The notes beneath the pieces were generated by a model, which made no database searches, was not told the DNA's origin, and was given only the letters and a program-made list of their open reading frames with translations. A stretch of 14,173 nt of DNA from PCC-7336 sp039817825 (lineage in GTDB: Bacteria > Cyanobacteriota > Cyanobacteriia > Thermostichales > PCC-7336). A program made the position numbers and the translations under genes. The DNA is taken from contig JBCBVA010000098.1 of NCBI GenBank assembly GCA_039817825.1, forward strand, positions 1 through 14,173, in the 5' to 3' direction. Positions 1 to 5,819 of the stretch are shown one piece after another. Numbering within the stretch: position 1 is the stretch's first letter; each line of letters starts with the position of its first letter.

Positions 1-111
1 TATAAGTTGCACAGTATGGGCTTGATTGATTATCTCAACAATCGCGTGGCCATTAGCTGCAATCTTTACCAGCGTTATTTTGAATTGGCGTTTACAGAAC
101 TGGATCGGTAG
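1..111 (+). CDS. C-terminal end of an AAA-like domain protein (partial)
   Basis: An open frame enters from the left edge and stops with TAG at 109-111, giving 36 residues. They contain YKLHSMGLIDYLNNRVAI followed by SCNLYQRYF. This matches my memory of the C-terminus of cyanobacterial AAA-like domain proteins (AAA_35 type), which end in a YKLxSMGLV...N.V...C.LYR.YF pattern, possibly a winged-helix-like tail. Family assignment rests only on this short tail; the ATPase motifs lie outside the window, so the function is not visible. The next gene starts 159 bases downstream, so co-transcription is uncertain. Confidence 0.55.
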   Translation, partial: YKLHSMGLIDYLNNRVAISCNLYQRYFELAFTELDR

Positions 112-270
112 TTGGCTGTGTACTGCTTTCTTGCGTTGATGGCAGGGGTGTTATGGCGAGCGGTAGGCAATCTACTGTGGCAAATTTTCTAGCTTTGGTC
201 GCCAGTAGAGTTCAATACACTCTTTCTTGGGCACGATACACTAAATGTAGTGGTTTCGATAGGGAATAGC

Positions 271-858
271 ATGGTGAACCCTCGATCTGAGCAGGTGCAT
301 GAACGACAGATGCGTCATCAGGAACTGCGTTCTCAGCCACACAGTCATCAGGGGGACAGCCACGGTTCAAAGAGAGCGGAGCGTGCTGAAGTGAGAAGGC
401 TACAGCGGCGGAAGCGCCACCCACTCTACGGTGCAGGAGAGAGCGCGGTACCTTCACAAGCTCAGCTTATGCTTCTGCCATCGCGCCAAGACAGCCATGC
501 CTCGCCGCCGCACCCACCAACCCCCGCTCGCCGCCGCCAACAGCAGCGAGCAAAGGAGCGCATGCAAGTGCGGATATGGGAGGCCATGGTGACGGTTTCA
601 TTTACGATGGTCTGGACTGCCGTGGCTTTGACAGGTGTAGCTAAGCTTCGCCCCGTTCAACAAGGTACTCATCAAAGTCTGACTACACTGACGTCAGAGG
701 TCCAACAACTGGAAGCACGGGTCAACCGGGCCAGACGCAAAGTTGAGCTGGGATTAGACCCTACTCAAGCTGAAACGGCGATTCGTGAAAGCCTGAATTA
801 TGTCCCCTTCAATCAACTAGGGGTGGTATTCGAAGAACCTGCAACGCTAGTGGAGTAG
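271..858 (+). CDS. Single-pass membrane protein with coiled coil, FtsL-like layout
   Basis: No function is assigned. From the ATG at 271 the product is 195 aa. The first ~100 residues are low-complexity, hydrophilic and rich in His, Gln, Arg and Ser. One membrane segment follows (about residues 103-124, MVTVSFTMVWTAVALTGVAK), then a probable coiled coil (about 134-158, with SEVQQLEARVNRARRK) and a short tail containing DPTQAETAIRES. A basic cytoplasmic N-terminus, one helix and a short coiled coil give the layout of FtsL/DivIC-type division proteins. The tail also resembles a conserved cyanobacterial hypothetical family with a VNR...DPxQA pattern, as I recall it. The start at 271 is preferred because AGGGA at 261-265 is 5 bases upstream. 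A GTG at 250 is in frame but overlaps a small inverted repeat (239-252). Division function is inference only. Confidence 0.65.
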   Translation: MVNPRSEQVHERQMRHQELRSQPHSHQGDSHGSKRAERAEVRRLQRRKRHPLYGAGESAVPSQAQLMLLPSRQDSHASPPHPPTPARRRQQQRAKERMQVRIWEAMVTVSFTMVWTAVALTGVAKLRPVQQGTHQSLTTLTSEVQQLEARVNRARRKVELGLDPTQAETAIRESLNYVPFNQLGVVFEEPATLVE

Positions 859-953
859 GACACCGGTACCGGACTGTAAGCAACGTCAGTTCGACAGGGC
901 TATTTGAGCGGGATAGTAGCCCCACAGCACAACGACAGAATCAGAGGTTAACG

Positions 954-1000
954 ACTCTTGCTCCTTTTTCCCGTAGTGGGATAAGGGCTGGGGATGAGGG
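954..1000 (+). repeat. Dispersed hairpin repeat, copy A
   Basis: These 47 bases match the reverse complement of 9690-9736 at 33 of 47 positions without gaps, including an identical first ten bases (ACTCTTGCTC). Bases 963-987 form a hairpin: CCTTTTTCCC pairs with GGGATAAGGG around loop GTAGT, with one mismatch and one G-T pair. The element lies between the convergent genes 271-858 and bvdR and ends 10 bases from the bvdR stop. It could help terminate either gene, but there is no clear T-run after the stem on either strand. Confidence 0.7.
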
Positions 1001-1009
1001 CCATCGAAC

Positions 1010-1978
1010 TCAGATTAAGCAGACAGTCTGGTTTGTTTGGGCTGCTGTTTGAGCCGCTAGTGCCACCTCAAGAGAGTGCAGGCTGTCCGCTGCCTTGATG
1101 TAAAGTGGCTCGCCGGTCAAGATGTGCTGAATGACCTCATGGGTATCTCGGTAAAACAATCCTCGACGGCTACCTACTGAAATCGTCCGTTCGCCATCTG
1201 CCCGAATCACCACATCGTGTTGCCCGCCCAGTTGAACTGAACCCCGACTTCCGTGTAGTTCAATGGTGCGCCGAGATCGCCACAGATGTTCCCCCTTGGC
1301 ATAGGTCAGATCTGCAATGGCACCAGAGGTGAAGGCCAACTGAGCGCTGCAGACGCAGCTACTAAACGTAGTGGGTAAGTTAGGGCCGTCATAGCGAAGC
1401 TGGCAAGAGACTCGCTCGACAGAGCCCAATAGATCTACCAAGCGATGGATTCTAGAGACTGCCCCCACCAGTGGAAATCCGAACAAGCTGGGGTTGTATG
1501 ACCAGCGGTTTGGGGCCGGTTGCGCTGCTGCAATCGTGGTGTACTGTACGTATCCAATCTGTCCTAACGCAGGTACTTCTTGCTTCAGAGTTTGGTGGAT
1601 GCCGCTGAGGAGTTCGACGTGTTCGACGTGTAGTAACTTCTGTCGATGTTGGGCCAGGCTAATGAGCAATTGCGCCTGTTCGAGATCGAAGGCAATGGGA
1701 TATTCCACCACCGTGTGTTTGCCGGCCTCAAGGGAGCGTTGTGTTGCACTGGCGTGGTGGCTATTCATTGTGCTGACAAATACGAGGTCAACATCGGCAC
1801 CGGAGAGCAATGCCTCGACTGTCGGAAAGCCTTGAGCCCCAAACTTACTCGCAAAGTCTTGCACTCGATGGGGGGTGCGGCCGGTAATGGCAACTAACTG
1901 GCACCGGTTGTCGCTAAGTAACGATTCTGCCCGCAAGCGAGCCGCAAATCCAGTGCCAACAATCCCTACTCGAACCAC
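1010..1978 (-). CDS. bvdR: Biliverdin reductase (Gfo/Idh/MocA superfamily)
   Basis: The enzyme reduces biliverdin IX-alpha to bilirubin with NAD(P)H in the cytoplasm; in Synechocystis the homologue has been linked to normal phycobilisome formation. The 322-aa product (Synechocystis BvdR is about 328) opens with a Rossmann fold, VRVGIVGTGFAA (residues 2-13, GTG at 8-10). The diagnostic site is VEYP at 91-94. Sugar oxidoreductases of this superfamily usually have EKP with a catalytic Lys, whereas biliverdin reductases carry EYP. Further BvdR-like blocks are HVEHVELL (117-124), FGFPLVGAVSR (166-176) and VGSRRGLFYRDT (268-279). The frame is open up to 2140, but homologous sequence begins at the GTG at 1978-1976, which I take as the start; no strong ribosome binding site is seen. 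It diverges from the YqeY gene, and a palindrome lies 42 bases upstream at 2020-2034. Confidence 0.88.
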   Translation of the reverse strand: MVRVGIVGTGFAARLRAESLLSDNRCQLVAITGRTPHRVQDFASKFGAQGFPTVEALLSGADVDLVFVSTMNSHHASATQRSLEAGKHTVVEYPIAFDLEQAQLLISLAQHRQKLLHVEHVELLSGIHQTLKQEVPALGQIGYVQYTTIAAAQPAPNRWSYNPSLFGFPLVGAVSRIHRLVDLLGSVERVSCQLRYDGPNLPTTFSSCVCSAQLAFTSGAIADLTYAKGEHLWRSRRTIELHGSRGSVQLGGQHDVVIRADGERTISVGSRRGLFYRDTHEVIQHILTGEPLYIKAADSLHSLEVALAAQTAAQTNQTVCLI

Positions 1979-2019
1979 CAGTGTGTGCCATTTCCATTTC
2001 AAACCTTTACAGCATCTCA

Positions 2020-2034
2020 CATTCAGCCTGAATG
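2020..2034. promoter_or_regulatory. 15-base palindrome upstream of bvdR, possible operator
   Basis: CATTCAG-C-CTGAATG is a perfect inverted repeat, 7+1+7, in the divergent spacer between bvdR and the YqeY gene. It ends 42 bases before the proposed bvdR start. Symmetry and location fit a dimeric regulator site or a 5' leader hairpin. No regulator is identified, and the operator role is inference. Confidence 0.35.
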
Positions 2035-2139
2035 GCCACAGGGGCAATGGTTCGTGAATAGTGCGTCGCATGAATCGCTGTTTGGCAGTGCCGCGATCTC
2101 GTTCAGTGTTTGCCACAGCAGATAGGCTTGAGACTGGCA

Positions 2140-2165
2140 CCTCAAAACCGATGCCTCGAAACCGA
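2140..2165. repeat. Tandem 12-base direct repeat upstream of the YqeY gene
   Basis: CCTCAAAACCGA (2140-2151) and CCTCGAAACCGA (2154-2165) differ at one base and are spaced 14 bases start to start. The second copy ends 31 bases before the YqeY ATG. Tandem half-sites in this position could bind a regulator, but two short copies may also be coincidence. Confidence 0.4.
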
Positions 2166-2196
2166 CACCTTGACGCAAGTATTGGGAGAGCAAGCT

Positions 2197-2655
2197 ATGG
2201 GACTCAAAGAAACGGTTTCTACAGATATCAAAGCCGCAATGAAAGCGAGGGATAAGCTGCGATTGGAAACGGTTCGCAGTATTAAAAAGGCCATCCTAGA
2301 AAAAGAGGTGAGTATTCGTCCATCGGGTCGCGATCGCTTGAATGAATCAGAAGAATTAGACCTACTCAGTCAGTTAGCCAAACAGCGTCGGGATTCCATT
2401 GAACAGTATCGTTCTGCCAACCGTATGGATTTAGCAGAGCGCGAAACTCAAGAGCTGGTTATTTTGGAAACATACCTGCCTGCAGCGCTCTCAGAATCAG
2501 AACTCGAGCATGAAGTAGACGCAATTATTGCCGATCTGGGAGCTGCATCGCTGAAGGACATGGGGACAGTCATGCAAACGGTCATGAAGACGTTTAAAGG
2601 ACGGGTTGATGGCTCACTCGTGCAGCAGTTAGTAAAAGCAAAGTTAGCACCGTAA
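2197..2655 (+). CDS. GatB/YqeY domain-containing protein
   Basis: The 152-aa product is the usual length for stand-alone YqeY proteins. It opens with MGLKETVSTDIKAAMKARDK and continues LRLETVRSIKKAILEKE, the family's N-terminal helical block. A C-terminal helical part carries LETYLPAALSESELE and MGTVMQTVMKTFKGRVDG; the GRVDG motif near the end is typical. The domain is shared with the tail of GatB, the tRNA-dependent amidotransferase subunit, where it contacts tRNA; the role of the free-standing protein is not established. The ATG at 2197 is chosen because GGGAGAG (2184-2190) lies 6 bases upstream and the family begins here; the frame itself is open from 2110. A terminator-like hairpin follows at 2738-2772. 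Confidence 0.9.
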   Translation: MGLKETVSTDIKAAMKARDKLRLETVRSIKKAILEKEVSIRPSGRDRLNESEELDLLSQLAKQRRDSIEQYRSANRMDLAERETQELVILETYLPAALSESELEHEVDAIIADLGAASLKDMGTVMQTVMKTFKGRVDGSLVQQLVKAKLAP

Positions 2656-2737
2656 GACAAAAGCAAGCTGCTCGTGCCGGTATGGATGGTGTCGTGGCAA
2701 ACGCACGTTTACGTGTTTCCACGTTCTTTGGTTAAAA

Positions 2738-2772
2738 GCCTCTGTTGCTAAGAGGCGAGCTGTTGTTGTTTT
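2738..2772 (+). terminator. Possible rho-independent terminator after the YqeY gene
   Basis: GCCTCT (2738-2743) pairs perfectly with AGAGGC (2751-2756) around a 7-base loop. A T-rich stretch, TGTTGTTGTTTT, follows a few bases later. It sits 83 bases after the YqeY stop and before the diguanylate cyclase gene. The T-run is interrupted, so strength is uncertain. Confidence 0.4.
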
Positions 2773-2898
2773 GAGTAGTGTTAGCACACAGCCCAGGTGC
2801 GGGCCTCGTTCACGTGACGACTGGAGGCCTTGAGTTAATCCTTGTAGATTGCGAGCGGGCGACCAGCCACCCATTCCGAACATCAGTGCCGATCAACT

Positions 2899-5064
2899 GT
2901 GACTCACGATCCTCGTCAGCCATTTCGTATCCGGTGGGGGGGGCATTCGCTTCCTGTCAGGCTCATGCTGGCGATTGCCGGTGTGGCTCTCGCCTCGATT
3001 GCTAGCACCACCGCCCTGTTTGTTGTGCATCAACGTCAGGGTTTGATTGCAGAACTGGAGCGACAAGCCGATCTGGCTCTCGATAGTCTGACACTGGCGG
3101 CAGCGAGCCTCGACTTTCAGGATGCTGATGTGTCCGAGCCAGTGATTCTTCCATCGTCTGAGGTCGGAACCCTTCAATCTCGCGGCGCTATTTTTTCCTC
3201 TGAGGGAGTATTGCTCGCAGGGATTGGGAATGCTGATGGCGATCGTGATATTGGCCAGCCCAGCTTGTCTGTATTAGAACGCTTCGGCCAAGACTTAGAC
3301 ACGTGGTACCTTTGGCAGCCCAACTCCTTATTGGCTGGTCGCCGAGTGAATGCACGCGGTATTGGTACTGCACCTCTGGCTGAATCCAGGATTGTTGTTG
3401 TTGAAGTATCGACGATGGCTCTCAACGAGCATCTTCGTCAAGCCTTACTGGATGCCACGCAGGTGGCGATGGGGGCAGGTGCTGTAAGTCTGTTGCTGGC
3501 ACTCCTGCTGAGTCGAACCATCGCTGGGCCGCTCAAGCAGATGGTGGCAACCACTGAGCGAATTGCTTTGGGGCAGTTTGCAGAGCGATTACCTGTGAAT
3601 CGAGGTGGATACGAGCTATCTGTGTTCGCTCGGTCATTTAATTTGATGGCCGCACAACTGCAAAAGACGATTGCTCGCCAACGAGCATTAGTCCGGTACT
3701 CCCTCGATGCCATTGTGGTGCTGGATCGGCAGGGAAACGTGGTGGAGCTCAACCCCTGTGCCGAGCATCTGTTTGGTGCTGGGGCAGACACCCTGGGGAG
3801 TCGATTTTCTGACTGGGCAATTGCTGCGTCCTGGAGCGAGCAATTTCAAGCGGTTCTGATGGCGATCGCACGCGGCGAAGATTCCGACCTGTTGGGTCGC
3901 TGGCAAGAGATCGAAGCGCAGACATGTAGCGGCCATCGATTTCCAGCAGAGTTATCTATGACCCACACTAACGTGCAGGGAAATCATCTCTTTACGGTTA
4001 CTGTGCGCGACATAACCGAGCGCCGCCAGGTAGAAATCCGCCTCCAGCAAAGCGAAGCTAGATTCCGCCAGATTGTTCGCTCTGCCCCGATTGGTATTGC
4101 GTTAGTGGATGCTGGTACCCAACGCATTCAGCAGGTTAATCCCGCTTTGTGTTCCATTGTTGGATACGACGAGTCTGAGTTGCTTGGGTTACCGTTTGGC
4201 TCATTGGGTTTGGATGTCCCCTCTGCTAGCTGTCAAGCACTATCCCTAGACTGTGCCTCTGATTCACGCCAGACGCCCTCAAGCGTAGAAACCACCCGGC
4301 ACGCGGCTACTAGTGGCCTACCCATTGCGGTGGTGACTCCTCCCGACAATGCGAACGGTGCTGCTAGTCAGGCCAAGCGCGAGCCGAATCTCCCCCGACC
4401 TTGCTGTCATTCCGAGCAAAGCTATCAACACCCTCAGGGCCACACCATGTGGATTGCTCTCATCGTGACAGCATTAGCTGGAGGCGGCGAAGCAGCCGCC
4501 AACCTGGTCATGATCGAGGACATCACCGAACACAAACAAGTCGAGTTTCGGCTACGCCATGAAGCGCTTCACGATCCCTTAACTGGCCTGGCGAATCGTG
4601 CTCTCATGCTCAAACGGCTGAGCCGTGCGTGCGATCGCTTTCATTCGTTTGATTCCGGCCAGGATTTTGCGGTTCTATTTCTCGATTGCGATCGCTTCAA
4701 AGCCATCAACGATACGTTAGGTCATGAAGTGGGCGATCGCTTGCTGATTGCCCTCGCCCGCCGTCTGGAGGATTGTGTTCGAGAAGGCGACACGGTTGCT
4801 CGCTTGGGGGGGGATGAGTTTACAGTCTTGCTGACGCATATTCACGAGCCTGAAGAAGCGATTCACGTTGCCGATCGTATTTTGGACTCACTCAGTCATC
4901 CCCTAGATCTTCAGTCCCATCAGTTGACCATCTCAGCAAGTATCGGGATTGTAAATAGCCATTCGCGGTACCGCACGGCTGAAGCCATCTTGAAGGATGC
5001 AGACGTTGCCATGTACCAGGCCAAGACTCTCGGGCGTGCCCGCCATGTTGTGTTTTGCGAGTAG
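2899..5064 (+). CDS. Membrane diguanylate cyclase: HAMP-PAS-PAS-GGDEF
   Basis: The 721-aa sensor probably makes cyclic di-GMP from two GTP. Domain order: membrane helix 1 (about residues 22-45); an extracytoplasmic region (46-185) with no recognised fold; helix 2 (188-208); HAMP (205-257); PAS1 (262-375, ending in VRDITERRQVE); PAS2 (387-545, ending in IEDITEHKQVE); GGDEF domain (555-719). The GGDEF domain keeps its key residues: DPLTGLANR (559-567), the metal-site D596 in FLDCDRFK, NDTLGH (604-609) and intact GGDEF at 637-641. An RxxD product-inhibition site (R628-D631) lies five residues before GGDEF, as in feedback-regulated cyclases. There is no EAL domain, and the protein stops just after the GGDEF fold. 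PAS2 holds a low-complexity insertion (about 443-512) rich in Ser, Pro and Cys. The start is GTG at 2899 with no clear ribosome binding site; an ATG at 2965 is less likely because it would begin inside helix 1. Confidence 0.9.
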   Translation: MTHDPRQPFRIRWGGHSLPVRLMLAIAGVALASIASTTALFVVHQRQGLIAELERQADLALDSLTLAAASLDFQDADVSEPVILPSSEVGTLQSRGAIFSSEGVLLAGIGNADGDRDIGQPSLSVLERFGQDLDTWYLWQPNSLLAGRRVNARGIGTAPLAESRIVVVEVSTMALNEHLRQALLDATQVAMGAGAVSLLLALLLSRTIAGPLKQMVATTERIALGQFAERLPVNRGGYELSVFARSFNLMAAQLQKTIARQRALVRYSLDAIVVLDRQGNVVELNPCAEHLFGAGADTLGSRFSDWAIAASWSEQFQAVLMAIARGEDSDLLGRWQEIEAQTCSGHRFPAELSMTHTNVQGNHLFTVTVRDITERRQVEIRLQQSEARFRQIVRSAPIGIALVDAGTQRIQQVNPALCSIVGYDESELLGLPFGSLGLDVPSASCQALSLDCASDSRQTPSSVETTRHAATSGLPIAVVTPPDNANGAASQAKREPNLPRPCCHSEQSYQHPQGHTMWIALIVTALAGGGEAAANLVMIEDITEHKQVEFRLRHEALHDPLTGLANRALMLKRLSRACDRFHSFDSGQDFAVLFLDCDRFKAINDTLGHEVGDRLLIALARRLEDCVREGDTVARLGGDEFTVLLTHIHEPEEAIHVADRILDSLSHPLDLQSHQLTISASIGIVNSHSRYRTAEAILKDADVAMYQAKTLGRARHVVFCE
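4631..4740. repeat. Cluster of three HIP1 octamers (GCGATCGC)
   Basis: GCGATCGC occurs at 4631-4638, 4688-4695 and 4733-4740 inside the GGDEF coding region. Further copies are at 2330-2337, 3862-3869, 5306-5313, 8872-8879, 11436-11443 and 14128-14135, nine in all. An 8-base word is expected about once in 65 kb by chance at even base composition. HIP1 enrichment is a known cyanobacterial genome signature. Confidence 0.9.
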
Positions 5065-5146
5065 CGTTCGGGAGCGATGCTCGCAACATGGGGGTCGGTG
5101 ATGCATCTGCTTGCACCGCGTGCTGACTGCACGAGCGGCAGCAGGG

Positions 5147-5172
5147 CCTGTCATCTCGTAAGATGGTCCAGG
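5147..5172 (+). terminator. Hairpin downstream of the diguanylate cyclase gene
   Basis: CATCT-CGTA-AGATG (5152-5165) is a perfect 5-base stem with a 4-base loop. CCTG (5147-5150) and CAGG (5169-5172) extend it across a small bulge. It lies 83 bases after the cyclase stop and directly before the partial repeat at 5174-5197. There is no T-run, so it is a weak terminator candidate or simply part of the repeat. Confidence 0.3.
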
Positions 5173-5173
5173 C

Positions 5174-5197
5174 TAAGGGGGTTGGGGTGAGGATGAA
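5174..5197 (+). repeat. Dispersed hairpin repeat, partial copy B
   Basis: TAAGGGGGTTGGGGTGAGG here resembles the right end of copy A, TAAGGGCTGGGGATGAGGG (982-1000). The hairpin arm and the ACTCTTGCTC end are not recognisable, so this looks like a decayed or half element. It lies in the spacer between the diguanylate cyclase gene and ylxR. Confidence 0.45.
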
Positions 5198-5250
5198 GGA
5201 TATCAGGTTGCTTTGGGATGGAGAGCGAATGGTAATGAGTTGGCAAATAT

Positions 5251-5601
5251 ATGCGTTCCAGTCATAGTAGGCCCGGTTCCGGCCAATCAGGGCCATCTGC
5301 CAGCGGCGATCGCGTTAATTCTAGAGCCCTTATCGCGCCCCTCCGGCGATGTGTTGCTTGTCGCCGGGTTGCGCCACGCAGTGATCTCTTACGGCTGGTT
5401 CGCCAATACGATACCGGAGAGATTCGGCTCGAGCGGGGCATGGGACGCTCTGCATATCTGTGCCCAACCAAACGATGCTTTCAAGCCGCGTGCAAGAAAA
5501 AGCGGTTGCAGCACGCATTGCGAACACCTGTCTCAAACGATCTCTTGGTATCCTTGCTGGCTACTATAGAGGCTGCCGAGGTAGAGGCTGACAAGAGCTA
5601 A
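5251..5601 (+). CDS. ylxR: YlxR family (DUF448) RNA-binding protein
   Basis: The 116-aa product shows the YlxR core: RRCVACRRVAPRSDLLRLVR (residues 32-51, with C34 and C37), GMGRSAYLCP (63-72) and a basic stretch CKKKRL (81-86). YlxR is a small nucleic-acid-binding protein; its Bacillus homologue, RnpM, binds RNase P RNA. It is usually encoded between nusA and infB. infB does follow, 218 bases after the stop, but no nusA precedes it. The first ~30 residues are a Gly/Ser/Pro/Arg-rich extension not typical of the family. The ATG at 5251 is the only good in-frame start before the core, though it lacks a clear ribosome binding site. Confidence 0.87.
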   Translation: MRSSHSRPGSGQSGPSASGDRVNSRALIAPLRRCVACRRVAPRSDLLRLVRQYDTGEIRLERGMGRSAYLCPTKRCFQAACKKKRLQHALRTPVSNDLLVSLLATIEAAEVEADKS

Positions 5602-5650
5602 GGACTGGTAATTGACGACTGAATTCGTTATTCTGATAGACCGTCGCTAG

Positions 5651-5696
5651 CTGCTTACCATTCAGTAAACAGTGATAAGCTACCTAAGCAGTAGCT
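5651..5696 (+). promoter_or_regulatory. infB leader with two competing hairpins
   Basis: CTGCTTA (5651-5657) can pair with TAAGCAG (5685-5691). Alternatively AGCTAC (5678-5683) pairs perfectly with GTAGCT (5691-5696) around a 7-base loop that contains most of TAAGCAG. The two stems overlap and could exclude each other, as in attenuators. A TTGACG at 5612-5617 might be a -35 element but has only a poor -10 partner (GATAGA, 5635-5640). No ligand or function can be named. Confidence 0.3.
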
Positions 5697-5819
5697 GAAG
5701 TTAAGTGTGTTGTTGGTGGCCTTCTGCCAGGGCCGGTTTAACCCTGCCAGGCATACCACACTGCGATCTCCATCGCTGTCTCTGCGCATCAATTGATACA
5801 TTCTCTGCCTCAACCCTAT

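Noticed and set aside
239..252. Small inverted repeat CACTA-AATG-TAGTG before the FtsL-like gene
   Set aside because: The 5-base stem is too short to claim as an operator; used only as minor support against the GTG start at 250.
152..270. Small forward frame between the AAA-like tail and the FtsL-like gene
   Set aside because: 39 residues, no known motif and it ends exactly at the next gene's start region; a chance frame.
5065..5250. Possible decayed EAL domain after the GGDEF gene
   Set aside because: The GGDEF domain is complete, and translation past the stop shows no EAL-type motif in the frame of the gene.
5612..5640. Promoter for infB with TTGACG and GATAGA
   Set aside because: The -35 match is good but the -10 matches the consensus at only three of six bases, so I do not list it as a feature.
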